NCBI RefSeq assembly: GCF_017355965.1
Contig: NZ_JAFIQW010000006.1
Span: forward strand, 1 to 64,000
Reading direction: 5' to 3'
DNA length: 64,000 bases
Source of the DNA: Desertivibrio insolitus
GTDB taxonomy: Bacteria > Actinomycetota > Actinomycetes > Actinomycetales > Microbacteriaceae
In this document: in pieces, positions 48,763 to 57,146 of the stretch
Layout of the letters: every line of letters begins with the position of its first letter
How positions within the stretch are numbered: the first letter of the stretch is position 1
Made by a program: the position numbers and the translations under genes
Notes under the pieces: generated by a model
Database searches by the model: none
The model's input: the letters and a program-made list of their open reading frames with translations, nothing else
Told to the model about the DNA's origin: nothing

Positions 48763-50579
48763 CGGGGGATCGGGCCGGTGTCGGGGTCGCCCGGCGCACG
48801 GTGGGCGGCGCGACGCTGCCGGGGGACCGGACCGGTGTCGGGTTGCCCCGGCGCCCGGTGCGACCCGCGCCGCCGTGGCGGGTCGGCGGCGCCCGGCTCC
48901 TGCGCGCTCGGTGCGGCCTCGGGCGCGGATGCCTGCGGCAGGGGCGCGTCCGTGCTCGGTGCCTTCTGCTGCGGTGCCTCCGCGCCGAGTGACTCCTGCG
49001 GCGGCGGTGCCGCGGCAGTCGGCGGCGCCAGCACCCGCGAGGCGGGCGCGGGCGACGGGATGATCGGGATCTCGCCCGTGCGGCGGGGGCCGGCGTCGGA
49101 CTCGCGCCGACGCACCTCGCGCGCGACGCGGAACGCGACGACGGCGGTGCCGGCCAGGAGCACCCCGAGGACGAGGAGGAGCGGGGCGGCGTCGAACCGC
49201 AGCATCACGTCGGCCTCCGGCGGGAACCCGGGGACGCCCCAGCGCACCCACCCCGGCACGGCGCCGAGCGCGACGGCGGTGCCGAGCAGGCCGCCGACGA
49301 GGATCCCGCCGACGACGAGCAGCACCGGCGGGGCCACCGCCCCGAGCAGGGGAGCGGCGGCGCCGCGGCCGAGCGCGAACCCGCGCAGCGCGGTGGGCGG
49401 CGACAGGCCGAGGGCGGCCGCCCCGACGCCACCGGCGAGCAGCAGCACGATCGCGGCGAGCCACAACCCGGTCGCGAACGGACCGGCGTCTCCGGTCGCC
49501 GACTCGGCGGAACGCTCGACCGCGGAGGGCGCGAGGGCGCCGAGCCGGTCGAGCGCCGCGTCGTCCCCGTCGGCCCACACCTCGTACGCGGTGGGCACCG
49601 CTCCGCCCGTCGCCGCGATCGCCCCGTGGGCCGCGGCGAGATCGGCCATGACCTCGGCGCCCCCGGGCACGACGGGCACGACGTCGGCGACCCGTCCGGT
49701 CGCGCGGCTGCCGGCGAGGTCGACGGTCAGGGTGTCGCCCGCGGCCACCCCGAGGCGGGACGCGGCCTCCGCGGCGACCACGACGGGCACCTCCGGCGTG
49801 GCATCCGGCACGATCCGCCCGCGCAGCAGCCCCTCGGTGTCGGTCACCGTCGACGCGACGAGCGCCCAGCGCTCGGTGCCGCCGAGGCCCTGCAGCACGG
49901 AGCCGGACTCGGCGGTCACGCCGAAGACCGCGTCGGCCAGCGCGGTGGGCTCGGCGGTGCGCACCGCCACGTCGAAGGCGACGACGCCGCGGGCGCCCGC
50001 CGGCACCGTGAGCGTGCCGTCCTCCGCCTCCACGCGCGCCGCGAGCCCCGACCCGTCGACGATCCAGGCCGACTCCACCGCGGCGTCGGTGCCCTGCAGG
50101 GCGAAGACGAGCCGCTCGGCGTCGGAGGGCACCGCGAGCCCCGGCGCCTCGCCGGCGAGCGTCGCCGCGAGCGAGCGGGGGTCGACGAGCGGCTCGACGG
50201 CCGGCAGCACCCCCACCAGGCCGTCCGCATCGGCGGCGATCACGGGTACCCCCGAACCCGTGCTCGGCAGCACGGGAACCGCCGACGCGCCCTCCACCTG
50301 CAGCAGCGGCGGCACCTCCGCGGGCGGCACGGCCGGCACGATCACGGCAGCGCCGGCCTCCGCCCGCGCGGACGCCTCCGACAGCCCCTGGCGCGTCGGT
50401 GTGTACACCGCGGCGACGACCGCGGTCGCGACACCCAGCACGAGCACGAGCAGCACCGCGAGATACGCGGCGACGGCGCGCACGACGTGCGGGTCTGGCT
50501 CGTCGGCGCGCCGATCTCCGGCAGCGGCGCTTTCGAGGCGCGGCTCCGGCTCGACGAAACTGTCCCTCCGCGACGGCAT
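48744..50579 (-). CDS. large membrane protein with repeated proline-rich tail
   Basis: A 611-residue protein I do not recognise. Residues 1-35 are cytoplasmic; one helix (about 37-62) leads to a large extracytoplasmic part (about 63-360) rich in Ala/Val/Gly, with PSTGSGVPVIA and TPEVPVVVAAEAASRLG. Three further helices follow (about 385-405, 425-450, 475-500), then a charged Pro/Ala-rich cytoplasmic tail that ends in two copies of HRAPGxPDTGPxPRQ (last 40 residues). The layout resembles half of an FtsX/MacB-type permease, without an ATPase gene nearby. ATG 50579 has a weak site. Its 3' end overlaps the MFS gene by 19 bases. Confidence 0.72.
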   Translation of the reverse strand: MPSRRDSFVEPEPRLESAAAGDRRADEPDPHVVRAVAAYLAVLLVLVLGVATAVVAAVYTPTRQGLSEASARAEAGAAVIVPAVPPAEVPPLLQVEGASAVPVLPSTGSGVPVIAADADGLVGVLPAVEPLVDPRSLAATLAGEAPGLAVPSDAERLVFALQGTDAAVESAWIVDGSGLAARVEAEDGTLTVPAGARGVVAFDVAVRTAEPTALADAVFGVTAESGSVLQGLGGTERWALVASTVTDTEGLLRGRIVPDATPEVPVVVAAEAASRLGVAAGDTLTVDLAGSRATGRVADVVPVVPGGAEVMADLAAAHGAIAATGGAVPTAYEVWADGDDAALDRLGALAPSAVERSAESATGDAGPFATGLWLAAIVLLLAGGVGAAALGLSPPTALRGFALGRGAAAPLLGAVAPPVLLVVGGILVGGLLGTAVALGAVPGWVRWGVPGFPPEADVMLRFDAAPLLLVLGVLLAGTAVVAFRVAREVRRRESDAGPRRTGEIPIIPSPAPASRVLAPPTAAAPPPQESLGAEAPQQKAPSTDAPLPQASAPEAAPSAQEPGAADPPRRRGSHRAPGQPDTGPVPRQRRAAHRAPGDPDTGPIPRQDDRA

Positions 50580-50651
50580 CTCGCTCGACGCTATCAGCGT
50601 GTCGTCGCGCTCCCGGGCGGTCGCCCGCGTCGCCGGCAGTACCGTTGCGCC

Positions 50652-51122
50652 ATGCCGGGTCTCGAGATCCCCGCACGGATCGCCGAGGTGCTTCCGGGCA
50701 CCTGGCGGCTCTGTGCCACCGACTACGCGCGCTGGCTCCAGGGCGAGCGGCGCGAGGCGACGTTCGAGTGGGAACTCGTCAGCGCCGATCCCGTCGTGCT
50801 CGACGGGCGCGGCACGCACATCGGCGAGGACGGCAAGCGCGTCGACGCCAGGGCCACCCTCGCCTGGCGGGAGGACCGCTTCGTCTGGCGAGGCCGCGGC
50901 GTGCTCGCCCTCGTCCGTGGCACGGTCGAGGTGACGGGCGTGAGCGCCGGCGGCGACGTGGCGGTGCTGCGCTTCGATCGCACTCTCCTCGGTCCCGAGG
51001 TGCTGCTCGTGCTCGCCCGCGCCGACGCGGAGGTGGGCCGCGCCCGCTCCGAGGTCGCGCTCGCCGACGGATGCCTCGGGCTCGAGCCCGAGGAATTTGC
51101 GCGCCTGGCCTGGTTCGACTGA
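50652..51122 (+). CDS. conserved hypothetical protein (lipocalin/beta-barrel-like)
   Basis: A 156-residue soluble protein of unknown function. Alternating beta pattern: TWRLCATDYARWLQGERRE, ATFEWELVSADPVVLDGRG, RATLAWREDRFVWRGRG, TVEVTGVSAGG, VAVLRFDRTL. This resembles small beta-barrel proteins that handle ligand or lipid, but no motif is decisive. ATG 50652 follows a 72-base gap from the divergent membrane protein. It lies ten bases before the GH3 lipoprotein start, on the same strand, so it is probably co-transcribed with it. Confidence 0.72.
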   Translation: MPGLEIPARIAEVLPGTWRLCATDYARWLQGERREATFEWELVSADPVVLDGRGTHIGEDGKRVDARATLAWREDRFVWRGRGVLALVRGTVEVTGVSAGGDVAVLRFDRTLLGPEVLLVLARADAEVGRARSEVALADGCLGLEPEEFARLAWFD

Positions 51123-51132
51123 ACTGGGGCGG

Positions 51133-52266
51133 ATGCTCCATCCGCTCCGCGTGCTCTCCCTTCTGCTCGTGATCCTCGTGATCGCGGGCTGCGCGGGCGC
51201 GGCGCCGACGCTGTCGCGCGCGACCCGCACGGAGCTCCCGCCGCCGCCCGACCCGTTCGTGCTCGCGGCCGAGCGGCGGCTCGCAGCGATGACGCTCGAG
51301 GAGAAGGTCGCGAGCCTGCTCATGCTGCACGCGCCGGGAACGGACGCCGCGGCGATCTCCTCCTATGTCGGCACGCACCGCCCCGGCGGCCTCATCGTCA
51401 TGCGCGACAACGTGCCGCCGGACGACGAGGCGCGGCTCGCCGAGGTCACCGCGGCGATGCAGCTCGATCCCGCGCTGCCCCTCCTCGTCGGGATCGATCA
51501 GGAGGGCGGCCCGGTGCGCCGCGTCACGATCGATCCGACGCCCGGCGCCCGTGCGCTGCGCGATCAGGACGCCGGCGCGACCAGGGACGCCTTCGCCACG
51601 CGCGCGGCGCTGCTGACCTCCCTCGGCGTCAACACCAACTTCGGGATCGTCGCCGACGTCACCGGGGAAAGGTCCTCGTTCATCTGGTCGCGCACCCTCG
51701 GCGACACCGCGGAGCTCGCCTCGCCGCGGGTCGTGGCCGCGCTCGAGGGCGAGGAGCCGGTGCTCTCGGCGATCAAGCACTTCCCCGGGCACGGGGTCAC
51801 CCCGGCCGACAGCCACGAGACGGTCCCCGGCACGCCGATGGGCTACGACCAGTGGCGTGCGGAGGTCGCGGGTCCCTTCGAGGCGGGAATCGGCGCCGGC
51901 GCAGAGCTCGTCATGATGGGCCACCTCCGCTACGAGGCCGTCGACCCGCAGCCGGCGTCGCTCTCGCCCGAGTGGCACCGCGTCCTGCGCGAGGAGCTCG
52001 GCTTCGACGGGATCATCGTGACCGACGACCTCCGGATGCTCGAGGACTCACGCGACCCGCAGTACGCCTCGACGTCCGAGAACGCGATCCGCGCGCTCGC
52101 CGCCGGCGCGACGCTCGTGCTCTACATCGGGCCCGCCGACCCTGGCGCGCTCATCGCCGACCTCGCGGCCGCCGTCCGGAACGGGCGTCTCTCCGAGCAG
52201 CAGATCGACGACGCGGCGCGCCGGCTGCTCGTCGAGCGGCTCCGGCTCGCGCCCCCGGCGGCCTAG
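51133..52266 (+). CDS. GH3-family beta-N-acetylglucosaminidase-like lipoprotein
   Basis: A 377-residue lipoprotein (lipobox LVILVIAGC, Cys near 20) with a single GH3 (NagZ-like) TIM-barrel domain. The NagZ motif KHFPGHGVTPADSHETVP, with catalytic His/Asp on the loop, and the nucleophile region GIIVTDDLRML are intact, as is VGIDQEGGPVRR at the start of the barrel. NagZ-type enzymes free N-acetylglucosamine from wall fragments; outside-facing lipoprotein forms recycle peptidoglycan in Gram-positives. ATG 51133 gives a clean lipoprotein signal; a longer start at GTG 51097 would overlap the previous gene. The stop lies in a short tandem repeat. Confidence 0.88.
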   Translation: MLHPLRVLSLLLVILVIAGCAGAAPTLSRATRTELPPPPDPFVLAAERRLAAMTLEEKVASLLMLHAPGTDAAAISSYVGTHRPGGLIVMRDNVPPDDEARLAEVTAAMQLDPALPLLVGIDQEGGPVRRVTIDPTPGARALRDQDAGATRDAFATRAALLTSLGVNTNFGIVADVTGERSSFIWSRTLGDTAELASPRVVAALEGEEPVLSAIKHFPGHGVTPADSHETVPGTPMGYDQWRAEVAGPFEAGIGAGAELVMMGHLRYEAVDPQPASLSPEWHRVLREELGFDGIIVTDDLRMLEDSRDPQYASTSENAIRALAAGATLVLYIGPADPGALIADLAAAVRNGRLSEQQIDDAARRLLVERLRLAPPAA

Positions 52267-52355
52267 CCGCCGAGCCCGAGCAGCCGAGCCGCGCGGCCTA
52301 GCCGCCGCCCCCGAGCAGCCGCCCCGGCGGCCTAGCCGCCGAGCCCGAGCAGCCG
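52260..52355. repeat. three-unit tandem repeat at the 3' ends of converging genes
   Basis: Units starting GGCCTAGCCGCC at 52260, 52295 and 52329 (periods 35 and 34) and continuing with GAGCCCGAGCAGCCG in the outer two. The first CTAG gives the GH3 stop codon and the third gives the stop of the hydrolase on the other strand, whose last residues (RLLGLGG) are encoded in the third unit. So the end of the hydrolase gene has been copied twice into the space between the genes. Confidence 0.75.
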
Positions 52356-53228
52356 GGCCGTGGTGGCCGGCTGCTCCACATGGGCGAAGTGCCCGGCACC
52401 GGGCAGGGTGAGATGCACCGAGCCCGGCACGATCCCGCCGAGCTCCCGCCTGTCCTCCTCGAGCACGAACAAGTCGCGCTCACCCGAGACGGCGACGACG
52501 GGGCAGCGGATGCCACGCCACAGGGTGCGCGCGGGGTAGCGCCGGACGGCCGCCGCCGCCAGGGCGAACGACCGCGGCCGGATGTCGCGGGCCAGCGCGT
52601 CGACGGCCGAGCGGTCGATCCGGCCCCCGTGGGCGAAGAGCGGCCGCATCAGCACCTTCAGCACGCCGAGCCGCGCGAGGCCGCGGGCGATGGGGTGAGC
52701 CGCCGCGCCGAGCAGCGCCCCCACGCGCATCACCTGCAGCAGTGCGGTGAAGGCGCCGGAGGTGCCGAACCGGCGCAGCGGGCGCTCGATGCCGTCGAGC
52801 ACCGACAGGGTCGTGGCGCTGACGAGAGCGGCCGAGCGCACGGCATCCGGCCGCGTCGCGGCGAGGTGTAGCGCCACGAACCCGCCGAGCGAGTGCCCGA
52901 CGACGCGCCAGGTGCGGACTCCGGATGCCTCGAGCGCCTCGGCGACGGCGGCGCTCAGCGCCTCCACCGTGGGCGGCGACGGCAGCGGGCTGTCGCCCCA
53001 GCCTGGCAGGTCGAGGAGCACGACGTCGGGAGCGTCGATCGCGGTGAGCAGCGGGGTCCAGGTGGTCCAGGCGCCCGCCGCGCCGTGGAGCAGCACGATC
53101 GCGTCGCGGCCGCGCCCCCGCCGACGGAGCACGACGTCGCCGAAGCGGGTCGGCACCCGTCTCGTGCGGAGCCCGAGCGCCGCGGCATCCGTCGTGAGCG
53201 GGAACGGGAAGTAGGGCTCCGCGCTCAC
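52332..53228 (-). CDS. alpha/beta hydrolase
   Basis: A 298-residue alpha/beta hydrolase with IVLLHGAAGAWTTWTPL (oxyanion), LDLPGWGDS, the nucleophile elbow VVGHSLGGFVALHLAA with Ser near 123, the acid in VSGERDLFVLEE and His in GAGHFAHVEQP. It looks like a haloalkane-dehalogenase/MhpC-style esterase; the substrate is unknown. GTG 53228 overlaps the stop of the AlkZ-like gene (GTGA), so the two are co-translated although their roles look unrelated. The last codons lie in the third unit of a tandem repeat. Confidence 0.83.
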   Translation of the reverse strand: MSAEPYFPFPLTTDAAALGLRTRRVPTRFGDVVLRRRGRGRDAIVLLHGAAGAWTTWTPLLTAIDAPDVVLLDLPGWGDSPLPSPPTVEALSAAVAEALEASGVRTWRVVGHSLGGFVALHLAATRPDAVRSAALVSATTLSVLDGIERPLRRFGTSGAFTALLQVMRVGALLGAAAHPIARGLARLGVLKVLMRPLFAHGGRIDRSAVDALARDIRPRSFALAAAAVRRYPARTLWRGIRCPVVAVSGERDLFVLEEDRRELGGIVPGSVHLTLPGAGHFAHVEQPATTARLLGLGG

Positions 53229-54385
53229 GCCTCCGGCACCGTGACCTCGCCCGGCGCGAGCCCGAGGTGCCGGGCGTAGCGCGCGGCCTCCCGCGTCGCG
53301 GCCCGCAGAATGCGCTGCGACGGCGGCCGCCCGAGAGGCGTGAGCTCCACGTCGACGGCGCCGCGGCGCACGCGGCGTCGCCAGAGCCCCTCGACGTGTC
53401 CGCCGACCGAGAGCGTGGGCTGGAAGACGCCGTTGCTGCCGGGCACGACGAGCGCGAGGCCGCCCTCGTCGAGCGACGCGGACCGGTCGCGGTAGCCGAG
53501 CAGCAGCTCGTCGAAGCCGGGCAGCAGCCGCACCTCGGCTTCTGCGGCCACGGGCTGCCAGCCGGCCGGCACGAGGTGGTCGCGTCCGTCGATCGCCGCC
53601 GTGTCGACGGCGTCGCCCGCGACCGCGATACCGGTCTTCACGTCGGCCGCGGTGAGACCCGACCAGTGCGCGAGGTCCTGTCGTGTGGCCGGCCCGTGCG
53701 AGAGCACGTACCGGCGCACGAGCTCGCCGAGGGCGTCGTCCCGTTCCCGCTCGGGGACGGGCGCGATGCGCTCTTCGAGCAGGGCGAACGTCTGGGCAGC
53801 GCCCTCGGGCGGGCCGGAGACGAGCGTTCCCGTCTGCGAGAGCATCCAGAGCAGGTGGTAGAGCCGCTGCCCGCCGGTGGTGACGCTGCCCGCCTCGAAG
53901 CGGTCGCCGAGCTCCTCGCGGCGCAGGGCGCGGCCGCCCTCCAGGGCGTCCGTCGCGAGCTCCCGGGCGCGCTCGATCGTCGCGTCGTCGAGCTCGAGCG
54001 CCCGCCGCCGGGCCGCAGCCCCGGCGACGAGCCGCTCGGTCGTCAGCGACAGCAGCCAGCGCAGGTCCTCCGGCGCGACCAGGTGCAGGGTGCCGCGCAT
54101 GGGCCACGAGCGCACGATCTCACTGCGCGCGAGGGCGGCCTCGACGTCGGCCGCGGTCGGGGTGCCCGCCGCGCGCAGGGCGACCGACCAGAGCGACCCG
54201 GCGTAGTCCTGCGCCTGCATCGCGAGCATGTGGCGCACGACGGCGGCGGGCTCGGCGAGGGGCTCGCCGGCGAGTTTCTGCGCGGCGAGACGCGCGGCGG
54301 CGATGGCACGCCGGTCGGCCAGGGCGCGCCCGTCGGTCCGGGCGCGTCCGTCGTGCAGGGCGTGCCCGTCGGCAGGGGTGGTCAC
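53225..54385 (-). CDS. AlkZ-like (HTH_42) DNA glycosylase
   Basis: A 386-residue winged-helix protein of the HTH_42/AlkZ (YcaQ) family. The catalytic QxQ motif is present in AMQAQDYAGSLW (about 63-74). Other family features are RSWPMRGTLHLVAPEDLRWLL, VRRYVLSHGPATRQDLAHWSG (winged helix) and the late LLPGFDELLLGYRDRS and FQPTLSVGGHVEG. AlkZ glycosylases excise alkylated bases and unhook interstrand cross-links; related forms give self-resistance to genotoxic natural products. No such biosynthesis cluster is evident here. GTG 54385 is followed by a short GR-A-DGRA repetition, so the exact start is uncertain. Confidence 0.83.
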   Translation of the reverse strand: MTTPADGHALHDGRARTDGRALADRRAIAAARLAAQKLAGEPLAEPAAVVRHMLAMQAQDYAGSLWSVALRAAGTPTAADVEAALARSEIVRSWPMRGTLHLVAPEDLRWLLSLTTERLVAGAAARRRALELDDATIERARELATDALEGGRALRREELGDRFEAGSVTTGGQRLYHLLWMLSQTGTLVSGPPEGAAQTFALLEERIAPVPERERDDALGELVRRYVLSHGPATRQDLAHWSGLTAADVKTGIAVAGDAVDTAAIDGRDHLVPAGWQPVAAEAEVRLLPGFDELLLGYRDRSASLDEGGLALVVPGSNGVFQPTLSVGGHVEGLWRRRVRRGAVDVELTPLGRPPSQRILRAATREAARYARHLGLAPGEVTVPEA

Positions 54386-54420
54386 GGCTTCAGTATCGCG
54401 ACGCCCGGCGACATCCGCCC

Positions 54421-56241
54421 TCAGGCGTCCGACGGAGCGGTGTCGCGCGTCGGCGCGTGCTCGCCCTGGCGCGCCGCTTCCAACGCGTCGACCGCCCGCA
54501 CGAGGGCGAGGTGGCTGAGCGCCTGCGGGGTGTTGCCCGCCTGCCGCCCCTCCGCGACCGCGTACTCCTCGCTCAGCAGGCCGAGGTCGGTCGCGAGGCC
54601 CGCGAGCCGGTCGAGCAGCGCGCGGGCGTCGTCGAGCCGGCCGGACCGGGCGTACTGCTCCGCCAGCCAGAACGAGCAGGTGAGGAACGGATGCTCGCCG
54701 CCCGCGAGCCCGTCGACGCCCTCCTCCGTGCGATAGCGCTCGAGCAGCCCGTCGCGCATGAGCTCCTTCTCGATCGCGGCCACCGTGCCGAGCATCCGCG
54801 GGTCGTCGGCGTCGACGAAGCCGACGGCCGACAGCTGCAGCAGCGAGGCATCCGTCGTGCCGCTGCCGTAGTACTGCGTGTAGGAGTTCAGCTCCGGGTC
54901 CCAGCCCTCGCGCTCGATCTCGTCGCGGAGCGTGTCGCGCAGCCCCTCCCACTGCTCGACGGGGCCGTCGAGCCCGTGCTCGCGCACGCCGCGGATCGCA
55001 CAGTCGAACGCGGCCCAGAGCATGACCCGGGAGTGCGTGAAGTGCCGCTGCGGACCGCGCACCTCCCAGATGCCGTTGTCGGGCCGCTGCCAGTTCTCCG
55101 ACACGTAGTGAAGCAGTGCCCGCTGCAGCGGCCACGAGAACGACGTCTCCGTCAGCCCCGCCTCGCGGGCGCGCTGCAGGGCGATCATCACCTCGCCGAA
55201 GACGTCGCCCTGGTACTGGGTGAAGGCCCCGTTGCCGATCCGCACGGGGGTCGACCCCTCGTAGCCCGGCAGCGACGACACCTCCCACTCGACGAGCCGG
55301 CGCTCGCCTGCGAGTCCGTACATGATCTGCACGTCGGAGGGGTCGCCGGCGATCGCCCGGAGCAGCCACTGGCGCCAGTTCTGCGCCTCCTCGACGTAGC
55401 CGTGCTCCAGCAGCACCTCGAGCGTGAGCGAGGCGTCGCGCAGCCAGACGTAGCGGTAGTCCCAGTTGCGCTCACCGCCGAAGTCCTCCGGCAGGCTCGT
55501 CGTCGCCGCGGCGACGATGCCGCCGGTCTCCTCGTGGGTCAGCGCCCGCAGCACGAGCATCGAGCGCCGCACGAGCGCGGAGTAGGGGCCGTCCCCGGTC
55601 TTCGCACCGGCGATCCAGTCCTGCCACCACCGCACCGTGCGCTCGAGGCGCTCGTCTACCGGCAACGGGCGCGGGGCCTTGCGGTGCGAGGGGTACCAGG
55701 TGAGCACGGTGTCGACGGTCTCGCCCTCCGCGACGTCGAACTCGGCGACGTGCGCGTGCCCGGCGGCGTGCAGCCGCGGGCCGCGCACCACCACGGCGTT
55801 CGGCCCGGCCGCGGCGAGGAGGGCGTGCACCTCGCGGTCGGGCACCTGCCGCACCCAGGGGATGGTCTCCGCGTAGTCGAAGCGCAGCCGCAGGTCCTGC
55901 CGCATCCGGACAGTGCCGCGGATGCCGCGCACGCGCCGCACGACGTCCGCCCGCCCGTCCCGCAGCGGCATGAAGTCGACGACCTCCGCGACGCCGGTCG
56001 CCGTGGTCCAGCGCGTCACGAGCACGAACGTGTCCTCGATGTAGGAGCGCTCGGCCGTGGCATCCGGATCGACGGGAGAGACGAGCCAGCGGCCGGAGTC
56101 CTCGTCGCCGAGGATCGCGGCGAAGATCGACTCGGAGTCGAACCGGGGGAGACAGAACCAGTCGATCGACCCGTCGATGCCGACGAGCGCACCCGTGTGG
56201 CAGTCGCCGATCAGGGCGTAGTCCTCGATGCGCAGCGCCAT
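54421..56241 (-). CDS. GH15-family glycosidase (trehalase/glucoamylase-like)
   Basis: A 606-residue GH15 enzyme, normal length for actinobacterial trehalases of this family. The N-terminal beta domain has YALIGDCHTGALVGIDGSIDW and the catalytic (alpha/alpha)6 barrel has WDYRYVWLRDASLT, GYEGSTPVRIGNGA, and the general acid Glu in RPDNGIWEVRG; the base is in LLSEEY near the C-terminus. Mycobacterial homologues hydrolyse trehalose. There is no signal peptide, so the substrate is intracellular. ATG 56241 begins with MALRIEDYALIG as in relatives. It is a single-gene unit. Confidence 0.88.
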   Translation of the reverse strand: MALRIEDYALIGDCHTGALVGIDGSIDWFCLPRFDSESIFAAILGDEDSGRWLVSPVDPDATAERSYIEDTFVLVTRWTTATGVAEVVDFMPLRDGRADVVRRVRGIRGTVRMRQDLRLRFDYAETIPWVRQVPDREVHALLAAAGPNAVVVRGPRLHAAGHAHVAEFDVAEGETVDTVLTWYPSHRKAPRPLPVDERLERTVRWWQDWIAGAKTGDGPYSALVRRSMLVLRALTHEETGGIVAAATTSLPEDFGGERNWDYRYVWLRDASLTLEVLLEHGYVEEAQNWRQWLLRAIAGDPSDVQIMYGLAGERRLVEWEVSSLPGYEGSTPVRIGNGAFTQYQGDVFGEVMIALQRAREAGLTETSFSWPLQRALLHYVSENWQRPDNGIWEVRGPQRHFTHSRVMLWAAFDCAIRGVREHGLDGPVEQWEGLRDTLRDEIEREGWDPELNSYTQYYGSGTTDASLLQLSAVGFVDADDPRMLGTVAAIEKELMRDGLLERYRTEEGVDGLAGGEHPFLTCSFWLAEQYARSGRLDDARALLDRLAGLATDLGLLSEEYAVAEGRQAGNTPQALSHLALVRAVDALEAARQGEHAPTRDTAPSDA

Positions 56242-56282
56242 GTTCCAGTTCTACCGGTCGCCGTCCGGGAGAACGTGGGGAG

Positions 56283-57092
56283 TCAGTCCATCGGGTCGAA
56301 CGGATCGAGCGGAGCGTGGTGGTCGAGGGCGACGACGCCGATGCGCCAGTAGCCGTCGACCACGACCTGCTCCTTCGGCAGCCCCAGCTGGCGGCGCAGG
56401 TAGCGGCGCACCGGCACGAGGCCGCCGGCCTCACCGGCGAGCCAGACGAACGTGTCCTCGTCGAACGCGAGCGACCGCACCGCGGTCTCGATGCCGGTCG
56501 GCCCCTTCGTCGTCGCCGGCACCCAGTGCACCCGCGCGCGCTCGACGAGCTCCGGCTCGAGGTAGGCGCGGTCGGCCTCGTCCTCGAGTTCCACGAGCGC
56601 GAGGATCTCGACGTCGGCGGGCAGCAGCTCGATCCAGCGCGCGAGCGCCGGGAGGGCCGACGCGTCGGAGCCGAGCACGACCCTGGTCATCCCGGTCGGC
56701 GGCAGGTGCGAGCCCCGGGGGCCGCCGACGACGAGCTCGTCGCCCGGTTCCGCCCGCAGCGCCCACGCGGTGGCGGGGCCCTCGCCGCCGTGCACGGCGA
56801 AGTCGATCTCGAGCCGGTCGGCGGTGTGCCGGCGCGGGGTGTAGTCGCGGGTCACGACGCCCTCCGGGCGCTGACGGATGCCGTCGGGCCCGACCGTCGG
56901 TGTGCGGATGATCCCGTCCGGGCCGGGGAAGAAGGCCTTGACGTGATCCGCGGGACCGAGCGACCGGAACGAGGCGAGATCGTCGCCGGCCAGCGTCACC
57001 CGAACGAAGCCGGGCGTGACGCGATCGGCGGCGGCGACGGTGAGCCGCCGCATCGCGAGTTCGTGGCGCACGGTCTGACCGGGAGTGATCAC
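56283..57092 (-). CDS. siderophore-interacting protein (flavin/NADPH ferric reductase)
   Basis: A 269-residue protein of the SIP family (ViuB-like), which uses FAD and NAD(P)H to reduce ferric siderophores and free iron. It shows the FAD-binding TRDYTPRRH (RxYTPR pattern), DFAVHGGEGPATAWALRAEPGD, GGPRGSHLP and the C-terminal FVWLAGEAGGLVPVRRYLR with GYWRIG. GTG 57092 follows AGGAGAAGT. No siderophore genes are close by. An iron-responsive regulator site is not evident in the 54 bases upstream, so control is unknown. Confidence 0.9.
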   Translation of the reverse strand: MITPGQTVRHELAMRRLTVAAADRVTPGFVRVTLAGDDLASFRSLGPADHVKAFFPGPDGIIRTPTVGPDGIRQRPEGVVTRDYTPRRHTADRLEIDFAVHGGEGPATAWALRAEPGDELVVGGPRGSHLPPTGMTRVVLGSDASALPALARWIELLPADVEILALVELEDEADRAYLEPELVERARVHWVPATTKGPTGIETAVRSLAFDEDTFVWLAGEAGGLVPVRRYLRRQLGLPKEQVVVDGYWRIGVVALDHHAPLDPFDPMD

Positions 57093-57146
57093 ACTTCTCC
57101 TAGGACTTCGAGGATCGGGGCACGAGGGAGCGGGGACGCGGGAGCC

